Counted from the stretch's first letter, positions 36,739-46,855 are shown. The stretch: DNA of 64,000 bases from Cryobacterium sp. HLT2-28 (GCF_004402495.1 NZ_SOFH01000016.1:91528-155527), one strand, 5' to 3'. The notes: generated by a model not told the origin, from the letters alone. Numbers and translations: made by a program.

Positions 36739-39700
36739 ATGACCGAGGTGCTGCGACGATTCTCACCGGCCACCCGCGCCTGGTTCGGCGAGGCGTTCGC
36801 GGCGCCCACCCCGGCCCAGCTCGGCGCCTGGGACGCCATCTCCCGCGGCTCGCACGCGCTCGTCGTCGCGCCGACCGGCTCAGGCAAGACGCTTGCGGCC
36901 TTCCTCTGGGCCATCGACCGGCTGGCCTCCCGGGCCGGTGAACCCGGAGCGGGCGACGCGCCCCCGACGACGACCGTGCTCTACATCTCCCCGCTCAAGG
37001 CCCTCGGCGTCGACGTCGAGCGCAACCTCCGCGCGCCGCTCGTCGGCATCAGCCAGGCTGCTCTGCGCCTCGGGCTCGAACCGCCCCGGGTCAGCGTCGG
37101 CGTGCGCTCCGGAGACACCCCCGCCGCCGACCGGCGCCGCCTGGTCAAGGTGCCGCCCGACATCCTGATCACCACCCCCGAGTCCCTGTTCCTCATGCTC
37201 ACCTCGGCGGCGCGGGAATCCCTGCGCGGCATCGACACGATCATCATCGACGAGGTGCACGCCGTCGCCGCCAGCAAACGAGGCGCGCACCTCGCCCTCT
37301 CCCTCGAACGGCTCGACGACCTGCTCGCCGCCCCGGCCCAAAGGATCGGACTGTCCGCCACCGTGCGCCCGGCCTCCGAGGTCGCCCGTTTCCTCGGCGG
37401 CTCCGCGCCCGTGGAGATCGTCGCCCCGGCCGCCGGCAAACGGTTCGACCTGCGGGTCGTGGTCCCCGTGGACGACATGAGCCAGGTCGGCCCGGTCGAG
37501 CCCCGGGAAGGCCAGGCCGCGGCATCCGCACCGCAGCCGGGGTCGATCTGGCCGCACGTGGAGGAGGCGATCGTCGACGAGGTGCTCGCGCACTCCTCCT
37601 CGATCGTGTTCGCGAACTCCCGGCGGCTGGCCGAACGCCTCACCGCGCGCTTCAACGAGATCTACGCCGGGCGGCTGCAGGACGCCGAAGCGGGCGAGGA
37701 CCCGACCGGTCAGGCAGGCAACGACCGGCCGGCGGCACCGGATGCCCGTGCCGCCGCGCCGCCGGCGACCCGCCAACCCGCCGAGCTGATGGGGGCCAGC
37801 GGCCGGAGCGAGGGCGCGGAACCCGTGCTCGCCCGGGCGCACCACGGCTCGGTCAGCCGAGAACAGCGGGCCATGATCGAGGACGACCTCAAGAGCGGGC
37901 GGCTGCGCTGCGTGGTGGCGACCTCCAGCCTGGAGCTCGGCATCGACATGGGCGCGGTCGACCTTGTCGTGCAGGTCGAGTCGCCGCCGTCTGTCGCGAG
38001 CGGGCTGCAGCGGATCGGCCGGGCCGGCCACCAGGTCGGCGAGGTCTCTCGCGGTGTCATCTACCCCAAGCACCGGGCCGACCTCATCCACTCCGCGGTC
38101 GCCGCGGAACGGATGGTGGCCGGGCTGATCGAGTCCCTGTCCGTGCCGGCCAACCCGCTCGACATTCTCGCCCAGCAGACCGTGGCCGTCACGGCGCTCG
38201 AACCGGTGCAGGTCGAGGACTGGTTCGACACCGTGCGCCGGAGCGCGCCGTTCCACACCCTGCCGCGTTCCGCGTTCGAGGCCACCCTCGACCTGCTCGC
38301 CGGGCGCTACCCGTCCGACCAGTTCGCGGAACTCCGGCCCCGGATCGTCTGGGACCGGGAGGCCGGAACCCTCACCGGACGGCCCGGCGCCCAACGGCTG
38401 GCCGTGACGAGCGGCGGCACCATCCCCGACCGAGGCCTCTTCGGCGTGTTCATGGTCGGCGGGGAGCAGGCCACCGGCCGCCGGGTCGGCGAACTCGATG
38501 AGGAGATGGTGTACGAGTCCCGGGTCGGCGACGTCTTCGCCCTCGGCGCGACCAGCTGGCGCATCCAGGAGATCACCCACGACCGGGTCCTTGTCGTCCC
38601 CGCCTTCGGCGAACCCGGCCGGCTGCCGTTCTGGAAGGGCGACGGCCTCGGCCGTCCCGCCGAACTCGGCGAAGCCATCGGCGCCTTCATCCGGGAGGTC
38701 TCCGCGCTCCCGGCGGCGGAGGCCAGGGCCCGCTGCTCGGCCGGCGGCCTCGACGACCGCGCGGTCACCAACCTGCTCTCCTTCCTCGGCGACCAGCGCG
38801 CCGCGACCAGCCACCTGCCGACCGACCGCACCCTCGTCGTCGAACGGTTCCGCGACGAGCTCGGCGACTGGCGCGTCGTGATGCATTCCCCCTTCGGCAT
38901 GCAGGTGCATTCGCCCTGGGCGCTCGCCGTCGCCGCCCGGGTGCGGGAGCGGTACGGGATCGACGGGGGCTGCGTCGCCAGCGACGACGGCATCGTCGCC
39001 CGCATCCCCGACACCGACTCCGAACCGCCGGGCGCCTCCCTCTTCGTCTTCGACCCCGACGAACTCGAACAGCTCGTCACCGATGAGGTCGGCGGGTCCG
39101 CCCTGTTCGCCTCCCGGTTCCGGGAGTGCGCCGCCCGGGCGCTGCTCCTCCCGCGCTACAACCCGGGCACCCGGTCCCCGCTCTGGCAGCAGCGGCAGAA
39201 GGCGTCGCAGCTGCTCGAGGTGGCCCGGGCCTTCCCGACCTTCCCGATCATCCTCGAAACCATCCGCGAGTGCCTCCAGGACGTCTACGACCTGCCGGCG
39301 CTGGTCGGCCTGGCCCGGCGGATCGCCGACCGGTCGCTGCGGCTGGTGGAGGTGCACACGGACACCGCCAGCCCGTTCGCCAGCACCCTCCTGTTCGGCT
39401 ACGTCGCGGCCTTCATGTACGAGGGCGACTCCCCGCTGGCCGAACGACGGGCCACCGCCCTCTCGATCGACTCCAGCCTGCTCGCCGAGCTGCTCGGCCG
39501 GGTCGAACTGCGCGAGCTGCTCGACCCGGCGGTGATCGAGGCGACCGACCAGGAACTGCAACGGCTCCCCGACGACCGCAAGGCGAAGGGGATCGAGGGG
39601 ATCGCCGACCTGCTCCGCGGCCTCGGCCCGCTGACCACCGCCGAGGTCGCCGCTCGGCTTGCCGTCGCCCAGGGGCCGGAGGCAACCCAGGGGTCGGGCG

Positions 39701-41385
39701 CGGCGGAGGGGCTGCTCGAACTCGCCGCCGCCAGGCGGGCGCTCCAGGTCAGTTACGCCGGTCGGGACTGGTGGGCCGGAATCGAAGACGCCGGCCGGCT
39801 GCGCGACGCCCTCGGCGTGCCGGTGCCGCTCGGGGTTCCCGCCGCGTTCACCGAGCCCGTGCCCGACCCGCTCGGCGACCTCGTCAGCCGGTACGCTCGC
39901 ACCCATGGGCCGTTCACCACCGCCGACCTCGCCGAGCGCTTCGGCCTGGGCCCGGCCGTCGTCCTCGGCGCCCTGCGCCGGCTGGCCGGGGCCCGCCGGA
40001 TCGTCGAGGGCGAGTTCCGTCCGCACGGCACCGGAAGCGAATGGTGCGACGCCGAGGTGCTGCGGCGGTTGCGACGGCGCTCGCTCGCCGCACTCCGGCA
40101 CGAGGTCGAACCCGTCGACCAGGTCACGGTCGGACGGTTCCTGCCGGTCTGGCAGCATGTCGGCGGCCGGCTGCGCGGAATCGACGGCGTCGCATCCGTC
40201 ATCGAACAGCTCGAGGGGGCGCGGATCCCCGCCTCGGCCTGGGAATCCCTCGTTCTGCCCGCCCGGGTCGCCGACTACCGGCCGGCGATGCTCGACGAGC
40301 TCACCAACTCGGGCGAGGTGCTCTGGGCCGGGGCCGGCACCCTCGCCGGCAACGACGGCTGGATCAGCCTGCACCTGGCCGAGACGGCGCCGCTCACCCT
40401 GCCCGCTCCGTCCCCGTTCGAGACGAGCCCGCTGCAACAGGAGATCCTCGGCACGCTCGGCGGCGGGGGAGGGTTCTTCTTCCGCCAGCTCGCCGATGCC
40501 GTCGGCAGCCAGGACGACACCGTCCTCACCGTCGCGCTCTGGGACCTGGTCTGGGCCGGGCTCGTCGGCAACGACACCTTCGCCCCGGTGCGCTCGCTCA
40601 TCGCCGGCGGGCACACCGCCCACTCCACCCGCCGACCGGCCCCGCGGGCCCGGCTGCACGGCGGGCGCATCCTGGCCAGGCCGAGCCTGCCGCAGCGGGG
40701 CGGGCCGCCGACCGTCTCCGGCCGCTGGTCGATCGTGCCCGTCGCCGACGACTCGCCCACCCGCCGTGCGCATGCGCTCGGCGAGACCCTGCTCGAACGC
40801 TACGGCGTGGTGACCCGCGGGGCCGTGGCCGGGGAGGGGGTGACCGGCGGGTTCGCCCTGGTCTACCGCACCCTGCGCGGCTTCGAGGAGGTCGGCCGCT
40901 GCCGCCGCGGCTACTTCATCGAGGGGCTCGGCGCGGCCCAGTTCGCCACCGTCGGCACGATCGATCGGCTGCGTTCCTTCGTCGAACTCGGCCGCGGCGC
41001 CGGGGCGCCCGCCGAGCCGGTGGCGGTCACCCTGGCCGCCACCGACCCGGCCAACCCCTACGGCTCCGTGCTGCCCTGGCCGGCCCTGCCGGAGGGCACC
41101 AGCCACCGGCCCGGGCGCAAAGCCGGCGCCCTCGTGGTGATCGTCGACGGCGCCCTCGCGCTCTATGTCGAGCGCGGCGGCAAATCCGTGCTCGCCTACG
41201 CCGCGGGCGACGCCGTCCTCGCCGCGGCGGCGACCGCCCTGGCCCGCACCATCTCCGCCGGCCGGGTCGTCAAGCTCGGCGTCGAATCCGTCAACGGCCT
41301 CTTCGTGATCGGCACCCCGGCCGGGCAGGCGCTGCAGGCCGCCGGGTTCGGCGTCACCCCGAAGGGGCTGAAGCTGCATGCCTGA
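36739..41385 (+). CDS. lhr: Lhr family ATP-dependent DNA helicase
   Basis: A 1548-residue superfamily 2 helicase, full length for the actinobacterial Lhr. Walker A is APTGSGKT near residue 42, the Walker B box is IIDEVH, motif III SATVRP, and motif VI LQRIGRAGHQ. A long C-terminal region with winged helices follows. Lhr moves 3'-5' on DNA and is linked to mutagen repair. An insert between RecA lobes (about 315-360) is low-complexity. The glycosylase gene overlaps its end. Confidence 0.94.
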   Translation: MTEVLRRFSPATRAWFGEAFAAPTPAQLGAWDAISRGSHALVVAPTGSGKTLAAFLWAIDRLASRAGEPGAGDAPPTTTVLYISPLKALGVDVERNLRAPLVGISQAALRLGLEPPRVSVGVRSGDTPAADRRRLVKVPPDILITTPESLFLMLTSAARESLRGIDTIIIDEVHAVAASKRGAHLALSLERLDDLLAAPAQRIGLSATVRPASEVARFLGGSAPVEIVAPAAGKRFDLRVVVPVDDMSQVGPVEPREGQAAASAPQPGSIWPHVEEAIVDEVLAHSSSIVFANSRRLAERLTARFNEIYAGRLQDAEAGEDPTGQAGNDRPAAPDARAAAPPATRQPAELMGASGRSEGAEPVLARAHHGSVSREQRAMIEDDLKSGRLRCVVATSSLELGIDMGAVDLVVQVESPPSVASGLQRIGRAGHQVGEVSRGVIYPKHRADLIHSAVAAERMVAGLIESLSVPANPLDILAQQTVAVTALEPVQVEDWFDTVRRSAPFHTLPRSAFEATLDLLAGRYPSDQFAELRPRIVWDREAGTLTGRPGAQRLAVTSGGTIPDRGLFGVFMVGGEQATGRRVGELDEEMVYESRVGDVFALGATSWRIQEITHDRVLVVPAFGEPGRLPFWKGDGLGRPAELGEAIGAFIREVSALPAAEARARCSAGGLDDRAVTNLLSFLGDQRAATSHLPTDRTLVVERFRDELGDWRVVMHSPFGMQVHSPWALAVAARVRERYGIDGGCVASDDGIVARIPDTDSEPPGASLFVFDPDELEQLVTDEVGGSALFASRFRECAARALLLPRYNPGTRSPLWQQRQKASQLLEVARAFPTFPIILETIRECLQDVYDLPALVGLARRIADRSLRLVEVHTDTASPFASTLLFGYVAAFMYEGDSPLAERRATALSIDSSLLAELLGRVELRELLDPAVIEATDQELQRLPDDRKAKGIEGIADLLRGLGPLTTAEVAARLAVAQGPEATQGSGAAEGLLELAAARRALQVSYAGRDWWAGIEDAGRLRDALGVPVPLGVPAAFTEPVPDPLGDLVSRYARTHGPFTTADLAERFGLGPAVVLGALRRLAGARRIVEGEFRPHGTGSEWCDAEVLRRLRRRSLAALRHEVEPVDQVTVGRFLPVWQHVGGRLRGIDGVASVIEQLEGARIPASAWESLVLPARVADYRPAMLDELTNSGEVLWAGAGTLAGNDGWISLHLAETAPLTLPAPSPFETSPLQQEILGTLGGGGGFFFRQLADAVGSQDDTVLTVALWDLVWAGLVGNDTFAPVRSLIAGGHTAHSTRRPAPRARLHGGRILARPSLPQRGGPPTVSGRWSIVPVADDSPTRRAHALGETLLERYGVVTRGAVAGEGVTGGFALVYRTLRGFEEVGRCRRGYFIEGLGAAQFATVGTIDRLRSFVELGRGAGAPAEPVAVTLAATDPANPYGSVLPWPALPEGTSHRPGRKAGALVVIVDGALALYVERGGKSVLAYAAGDAVLAAAATALARTISAGRVVKLGVESVNGLFVIGTPAGQALQAAGFGVTPKGLKLHA

Positions 41386-42157
41386 GGGCGACACCGTCTA
41401 CCGCGCTGCCCGCACCCTCGACGGCGCCCTGCACGGGGCCACGCTCACCCGGTGCGACCTCCGCGTTCCCCGCTTCGCGACCGTCGACCTGACCGGCGAG
41501 ACCGTGCACGAGGTGGCCAGCCGGGGAAAGCACCTGTTGATGCGGGTGGGGGAGGCCAGCATCCATTCGCACCTGAAGATGGAGGGTGCCTGGCACCTGT
41601 ACCGACCGGGGGCGGCCTGGCGGCGGCCCGCGTTCCAGGCCCGCGCCGTGCTCGAGACGGCGGACTGGGTGGCGGTGGGCTTCGACCTCGGCCTGCTCGA
41701 GGTGCTCCCGCTGGCCGAGGAATCCGCCCGGCTCGACTATCTGGGGCCCGACCTGCTCGGACCCGATTGGGATGCGGCCGAGGCGGTGCGTCGCCTCCGG
41801 TCCCGGCCCGAGCGCGCGGTCGCCGTGGCGCTGGCCGACCAGTCCAACCTCGCCGGGCTCGGCAACGAGTACGTCAACGAACTCTGCTTCCTGCGCGGCC
41901 TGCTGCCGACCCGTCCCGTCGGCGAGGTGACGGATGTCCCGGCGCTGGTGGCCCTCGCCCGTCGCCTGATCTTCTTCAACCGCGACCGCACCGAACGGGT
42001 CACCACCGGCAACACCCGCCGCGGAGCCCAGGACTGGGTGTTCTCCCGCGCCGGCCTGCCCTGCCGGCGGTGCGGCACCCCGATCGAGCGGGGCCGGCTC
42101 GGCCGCAACGCCCTAGAACAACGGGACACCTTCTGGTGCCCGCGCTGCCAGACCTGA
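41378..42157 (+). CDS. Fpg/Nei family DNA glycosylase (Nei2-like)
   Basis: A bifunctional base-excision enzyme for oxidised bases, 259 residues. The catalytic N-terminus PEGD (Pro after the removed Met) is present, as are the H2TH region (LADQSNLAGLGNEYVNELCFL) and a C-terminal zinc finger (CRRCG... CPRC). It overlaps lhr by eight bases, so the two are co-expressed; the same pairing suggests joint work in repair. Confidence 0.92.
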   Translation: MPEGDTVYRAARTLDGALHGATLTRCDLRVPRFATVDLTGETVHEVASRGKHLLMRVGEASIHSHLKMEGAWHLYRPGAAWRRPAFQARAVLETADWVAVGFDLGLLEVLPLAEESARLDYLGPDLLGPDWDAAEAVRRLRSRPERAVAVALADQSNLAGLGNEYVNELCFLRGLLPTRPVGEVTDVPALVALARRLIFFNRDRTERVTTGNTRRGAQDWVFSRAGLPCRRCGTPIERGRLGRNALEQRDTFWCPRCQT

Positions 42158-42172
42158 CCCCGCACCCCCTGT

Positions 42173-42237
42173 CGCCGAACTGTGACTTCGGCCCCGTTTT
42201 TGGGCCGAAAAAGCCGCCGAACTCACAGTTCGGCGGC
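42173..42237. terminator. Convergent terminator with two alternative hairpins
   Basis: A 13-bp outer stem pairs 42173-42185 with 42223-42235 and encloses an 8-bp hairpin (42187-42194 with 42202-42209, loop CGTTTTT). The right arm can instead form a perfect 11-bp stem with 42213-42223 (loop CAC, 42224-42226). The two folds exclude each other. The site lies between the glycosylase gene and the convergent DUF1844 gene. Confidence 0.85.
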
Positions 42238-42250
42238 CTGGACGGGCCGG

Positions 42251-42598
42251 CTAGTTGACCGGGCCGGTGAACTTCTCGCCCGGGCCCTGGCCGATCGGGT
42301 CGGGGATCGCCGACGCCTCGCGGAAGGCGAGCTGCAGCGACCGCAGGCCGTCGCGCAGGCTCCGCGCGTGCATGTCGGAGATGTCGGGGGCGGCGGCGGT
42401 GATCAGGCCGGCGAGGGCGGTGATGAGTTTGCGCGCCTCGTCGAGGTCGGTCTGCGTCTCCGGGTCGTCGGCGAGGCCGACCTTGACCGCGGCCGCGCTC
42501 ATCAGGTGCACGGATGCGGTCGTGATGATCTCGACCGCGGCCACATCGGCGATATCCCGGGTGGCTTGAAGTGCTTCCTGCTCGTTGCTACTCGTCAC
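42251..42598 (-). CDS. DUF1844 domain protein
   Basis: A 115-residue soluble, helical protein (ATRDIADVAAVEIITTASVHLMSAAAVKVGL, split by a hinge, then LDEARKLITALAGLI). DUF1844 is a small family of unknown function that in Actinobacteria often lies next to infC, as here, divergent from it. The start is GTG (42596-42598) with AGAGGA upstream. The 3' end meets the alternative-hairpin terminator. Confidence 0.85.
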   Translation of the reverse strand: MTSSNEQEALQATRDIADVAAVEIITTASVHLMSAAAVKVGLADDPETQTDLDEARKLITALAGLITAAAPDISDMHARSLRDGLRSLQLAFREASAIPDPIGQGPGEKFTGPVN

Positions 42599-42873
42599 TG
42601 AATTCCTCTGTTAGACTCGACCGGGCTCCGAGATGCAAATCTCGGTACGAAAGTGGATAATCTCCCACCCGCGCATACCGCTTCATCAAGGTTACCGGGT
42701 TGTTTACACTCCGCCGTCGCGGCGCTGGATTTCCAGTTCGCGAAGGTAGACAGGGTGTCGTAGACGGTGTTCGAACGAAAAGTTCAGACCCGGATGCGCG
42801 ATTTTCCTCTCTTCGTCTGCGGGCGACATCCGTCGTCAGTTGCAGTCACGATGCATGAGAAGAGGAGAGACGC
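42599..42873 (+). promoter_or_regulatory. infC upstream region and leader
   Basis: A gene-free stretch of 275 bases. A hairpin CCGAGAT-GCAA-ATCTCGG (42628-42645) has a GNRA-type tetraloop. A weak promoter (TTCATC 42682-42687, 17 bases, TACACT 42705-42710) would give a leader of about 155 bases. AGAGGAGA (42861-42868) is the infC ribosome-binding site. I could not match the Firmicutes L20 leader. Confidence 0.45.
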
Positions 42874-43492
<619 letters not shown>

Positions 43493-43500
<8 letters not shown>

Positions 43501-43687
43501 GATGAAGACCCACTCCGGGACGAAGAAGCGCTTCAAGGTGACCGGTTCCGGCAAGATCATGAAGCAGCAGGCCGGCCTGCGACACAACCTCGAGGTCAAG
43601 AGCACTCAGCGTAAGTCTCGCCTCAACCAGGACCAGGTGCTGGCCAAGGCCGACATCAAGGTCATCAAGAAGCTTCTCGGTCGCTAG
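43493..43687 (+). CDS. rpmI: 50S ribosomal protein L35
   Basis: A 64-residue basic protein with the family start [20 protein letters not shown]. The ATG at 43493 lies within the last infC codons (overlap of eight bases), with GGAGG at 43483-43487 inside infC; this suggests coupled translation. An upstream in-frame start at 43439 would add residues not found in L35. Confidence 0.97.
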
Positions 43688-43715
43688 ACCCCGTACCCCT
43701 TAAGGAACCAGAACA

Positions 43716-44102
43716 ATGGCAAGAGTAAAAAGAGCGGTAAACGCTCACAAGAGCCGTCGCGTCATCCTCGAGCGCGCCAAGGGCTACCGCGGCCAGCGCT
43801 CGCGTTTGGTCACCAAGGCCAAGGAGCAGCTCACTCACTCCTTCACCTACAGCTACCGTGACCGCCGTGCACGCAAGGGTGACTTCCGTCGCCTGTGGAT
43901 CCAGCGGATCAACGCTGCGTCCCGCCAGAACGGCCTCACCTACAACCGTCTGATCCAGGGCCTCGCCCTGGCCGGCATTCAGGTTGACCGTCGCATCCTC
44001 GCCGACCTCGCGGTCAACGAGGCGGCCACCTTCGCCGCCATCGTCGAGAGCGCCAAGGCAGCACTGCCCGCCGACACGTCGGCGCCGAAGGTTGCCGCGT
44101 AG
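43716..44102 (+). CDS. rplT: 50S ribosomal protein L20
   Basis: A 128-residue protein needed early in 50S assembly. It begins [25 protein letters not shown] (conserved rRNA-binding start, split here for length) and continues with [13 protein letters not shown] and NRLIQGL. It follows rpmI by 28 bases with AAGGAA as the binding site. In other bacteria L20 represses this operon; no such site could be shown here. Confidence 0.97.
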   Translation: MARVKRAVNAHKSRRVILERAKGYRGQRSRLVTKAKEQLTHSFTYSYRDRRARKGDFRRLWIQRINAASRQNGLTYNRLIQGLALAGIQVDRRILADLAVNEAATFAAIVESAKAALPADTSAPKVAA

Positions 44103-44130
44103 CTTCCACCCCCAGCAACACGCACTCTTC

Positions 44131-44159
44131 ACGGGAGCGGGCCGAGCGCCCGCTCCCGT
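44131..44159 (+). terminator. Terminator after rplT
   Basis: A perfect 12-bp stem, ACGGGAGCGGGC (44131-44142) with 44148-44159, and a 5-base loop. A short TTCT follows. It closes the infC-rpmI-rplT transcript before the TrmH gene. Confidence 0.8.
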
Positions 44160-44238
44160 TCTGCGTGCCCTGGAGCCGAGGCGAGCGCCATCCCGCGCGG
44201 CTGCTGCCGCCCGGCAGCGTGGCCGGTAAGCTGGTCTC

Positions 44239-45039
44239 ATGTTAGATAATCCCCGTTCTCCGCGCGTGCGGGCTGTCGCGAAACTGGCGAATCGAGCCGC
44301 GCGCTCCGAGACCGGACTGTTCCTCCTCGAGGGTCCGCAGGCCGTCGCCGAGGCCCTCACCTACCGCCCCGAACTCGTCGTGGAGCTGTACGCCACCCCG
44401 ACCGCCCTCGAGCGCTACACCGACATCGCCGACACGGCCGTCGAAGCCGGCGTCGACGTGGAATTCGTTACCGAACAGGTGCTCGAGACCATGGCCGACA
44501 CGGTCACCCCGCAGGGTTTCGTGGCCGTCTGCCACCAGTTCCCCACCTCGGTCAAGGACATTTTCGCCAATGAGCCGCGCCTGATCGCCATTCTCGAAGA
44601 GGTTCGCGACCCCGGGAACGCGGGCACCATCATCCGTGCCGCAGATGCCGCCGGCGCCGACGCGGTCATCCTCACCGGCCGCAGCGTCGACCTCTACAAC
44701 CCCAAGGTCGTGCGCTCGTCGACCGGGTCGATCTTCCACCTCCCCGTCGCCGTCGGGGTCACCCTCGAAGACGTGCGCGACCGCGCCCGGGAGGCCGGCC
44801 TGCAGCTGTTCGCCGCGGATATCAAGGGAACCGACCTGCTCCAGGCCCGCAACGAGGGGCTGCTCCTCGCCCCGACCGCCTGGCTGTTCGGCAACGAGGC
44901 GCGCGGGCTCAGCGACGAAGACCTCGCCAAGGTCGACCGGTCCATCTCGGTGCCGATCTACGGTCACGCCGAGTCGATGAACCTCGCCACGGCGGCCTCC
45001 GTCTGCCTTTACGAGAGTGCGTTCGCCCAGCGCAGCTAG
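44239..45039 (+). CDS. TrmH/SpoU family RNA 2'-O-methyltransferase
   Basis: A 266-residue SPOUT methyltransferase with an N-terminal substrate-binding domain (FLLEGPQAVAEAL) and the knotted catalytic domain. Motifs 1-3 are visible: EEVRDPGNAGTIIRAADAAG, LFGNEARGLSDE and IPIYG-like VPIYGHAESMNLATAASV. The target is probably 23S rRNA (RlmB/TsnR-like), but the nucleotide cannot be told. TAAGCT (44227-44232) ends six bases before the ATG, so the gene is probably leaderless. Confidence 0.93.
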   Translation: MLDNPRSPRVRAVAKLANRAARSETGLFLLEGPQAVAEALTYRPELVVELYATPTALERYTDIADTAVEAGVDVEFVTEQVLETMADTVTPQGFVAVCHQFPTSVKDIFANEPRLIAILEEVRDPGNAGTIIRAADAAGADAVILTGRSVDLYNPKVVRSSTGSIFHLPVAVGVTLEDVRDRAREAGLQLFAADIKGTDLLQARNEGLLLAPTAWLFGNEARGLSDEDLAKVDRSISVPIYGHAESMNLATAASVCLYESAFAQRS

Positions 45040-45047
45040 CCACGAAC

Positions 45048-45092
45048 GACGACGGCGGTATCACATGACGTGTGGTGGCGTCGTCTTTTTTT
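45048..45092 (+). terminator. Rho-independent terminator after the TrmH gene
   Basis: GACGACG (45048-45054) pairs with CGTCGTC (45079-45085) and is followed at once by seven T (45086-45092). An inner CACA/TGTG pairing shortens the loop. The T-tract ends six bases before the gluA -10 hexamer, so the end of one transcript and the start of the next are almost joined. Confidence 0.85.
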
Positions 45093-45110
45093 CTCCCCTA
45101 GGTTGGGGGT

Positions 45111-45899
45111 ATGGAGCCTACTGAGTCAGCGCCGGCTACGTCCAACATCACCGTTCGCCGGGGTGAGCCGCTGGTCGTCGTGAAAGACGTCAACAAGAAC
45201 TTCGGCGACCTGCACGTTCTCAAGAACATCAACACGGTCGTCACCCGTGGTGAGGTCGTCGTCGTCATCGGGCCGAGTGGGTCGGGCAAGTCGACGCTGT
45301 GCCGGGCGATCAACCGGCTTGAGACCATCGACTCCGGCAGCATCACGATCGATGGCCAGGCGCTCCCCGCGGAGGGGAAAGCGCTTGCGCGCCTCCGCGC
45401 GGATGTCGGCATGGTGTTCCAGTCGTTCAACCTCTTCGCGCACAAGACCGTGCTCGACAACGTCACCCTCGGCCCGATCAAGGTTCGCGGTCTCTCCAGG
45501 GCCGCGGCCGAGGAGAAGGCGATGGCTCTGCTCGAGCGCGTCGGGGTGGCGAACCAGGCCCACAAGATGCCGGCGCAGCTGTCCGGCGGGCAGCAGCAGC
45601 GCGTCGCCATCGCGCGGGCCCTGGCGATGAACCCCAAGGTCATCCTGCTCGACGAGCCGACGAGCGCGCTCGACCCCGAGATGATCAACGAGGTGCTCGA
45701 GGTGATGATCGACCTGGCCAATGACGGCATGACCATGATCGTCGTGACGCATGAGATGGGATTCGCCCGCAAGGCTGCCAACCGGGTGATCTTCATGGCC
45801 GACGGCGAAATCATCGAAGAGACCACCCCGGAGCACTTCTTCACCGACCCCCAGACCGACCGGGCGAAGGACTTCCTGTCCAAACTCATCACGCATTGA
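45111..45899 (+). CDS. gluA: Glutamate-type ABC transporter ATP-binding protein
   Basis: A 262-residue ATPase of the polar amino-acid uptake family. Walker [10 protein letters not shown], the Q-loop MVFQSFNLF, signature LSGGQQQR, Walker [13 protein letters not shown] and the H-loop VVTHEMGF are all intact. It is the first gene of gluABCD; the name follows the Corynebacterium glutamate system of the same order, and the substrate is inferred. TAGGTT (45099-45104) ends six bases before the ATG, suggesting a leaderless mRNA. Confidence 0.93.
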   Translation: MEPTESAPATSNITVRRGEPLVVVKDVNKNFGDLHVLKNINTVVTRGEVVVVIGPSGSGKSTLCRAINRLETIDSGSITIDGQALPAEGKALARLRADVGMVFQSFNLFAHKTVLDNVTLGPIKVRGLSRAAAEEKAMALLERVGVANQAHKMPAQLSGGQQQRVAIARALAMNPKVILLDEPTSALDPEMINEVLEVMIDLANDGMTMIVVTHEMGFARKAANRVIFMADGEIIEETTPEHFFTDPQTDRAKDFLSKLITH

Positions 45900-45954
45900 C
45901 CTGAACGACAAATTCCGCGGTGGCGAATTGCCCCGCACCACGAAAGGAATTCAC

Positions 45955-46845
45955 ATGCGCAAGAGAATGACTCTCCTCGCCGTGATCGCAGCATCCGCTC
46001 TCGCGCTCACCGGCTGTTCCGGGCCCAACCCCGCGGGCGGCGGCGCCTCCGATTCCGCAAGCAAGTCCCCGTTCACGGTTGCCACCGACGTGTCCCTCAC
46101 CGGCAGCCCCACCTTCGACGCCATGACGAAGCGTGGCACGGTGAAGATCGGGGTGAAGGAAGACCAGCCCGGCCTCGGCTACCTGGACGCCGCCACCGGC
46201 GAACGCAGCGGCTTCGACATTGAAATCGCGAAGTGGATCGCCGCGTCCCTCGGATTCTCCGCGGACAAGATCACGTTCGAAGCAATCCCGAGCGCCAACC
46301 GCGAGTCCGCGATCGTCAACGGTGACGTCGACTTCTACGTCGGCACCTACTCGATCAACGACAAGCGCAAGGCACAGGTCGACTTCGCGGGCCCCTACTT
46401 CGTCACCGGGCAGGGCCTGCTGGTCGCCGCTGACAACAAGACGATCAAGAGCGAGAAGGACCTCGCGGGGACGACGGTGTGCTCGGCGACGGGCTCAACG
46501 CCGATCCAGAACATCAAGGCGAACTTCCCCGACACGAAAACCACCGAATTCGACACCTATTCGCAGTGTGTCGAAGCGCTCAAGGACGGTTCGGTCGACG
46601 CCGTCACGACGGATGCCGCGATCCTGATCGGCTATGCCGCGCAGGATCCCGACAACCTCAAGGTCGTCGGCGAGCCCTTCACGGTCGAGAAGTACGGCGT
46701 GGGCATGCCGAAGGGCGACGACGCACTGCGGGCGTTCACCAATGACATGTTCACCAAGGGTGGGGACACCTGGGCCGCGATCTACGACGACACACTCGGC
46801 AAGTCGGGCACCAAAGTCGAGCAGCCCAAGGTCGAAGCGTACTAA
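45955..46845 (+). CDS. gluB: Glutamate-binding lipoprotein of ABC transporter
   Basis: A 296-residue substrate-binding protein. Residues 1-20 are a lipoprotein signal with lipobox LTGC, so it is anchored outside the membrane. The SBP_bac_3 fold follows (GTVKIGVKEDQPGLGY, GFDIEIAKWIAASLG, VDFYVGTYSINDKRK). AAGGAA at 45944-45949 fixes the ATG at 45955; the frame is open to 45928. Two strong hairpins follow before the permease genes. Confidence 0.94.
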   Translation: MRKRMTLLAVIAASALALTGCSGPNPAGGGASDSASKSPFTVATDVSLTGSPTFDAMTKRGTVKIGVKEDQPGLGYLDAATGERSGFDIEIAKWIAASLGFSADKITFEAIPSANRESAIVNGDVDFYVGTYSINDKRKAQVDFAGPYFVTGQGLLVAADNKTIKSEKDLAGTTVCSATGSTPIQNIKANFPDTKTTEFDTYSQCVEALKDGSVDAVTTDAAILIGYAAQDPDNLKVVGEPFTVEKYGVGMPKGDDALRAFTNDMFTKGGDTWAAIYDDTLGKSGTKVEQPKVEAY

Positions 46846-46855
46846 CCACCAGCTC

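Noticed and set aside
36880..41394. 1504-codon open frame opposite lhr
   Set aside because: Same cause: antisense of a well-supported helicase gene, with low-complexity composition and no start signal.
42767..42790. SOS box in the infC leader (GAAC-GAAAA-GTTC)
   Set aside because: Spacing is five bases instead of four, flanks do not match, and infC is not an SOS gene.
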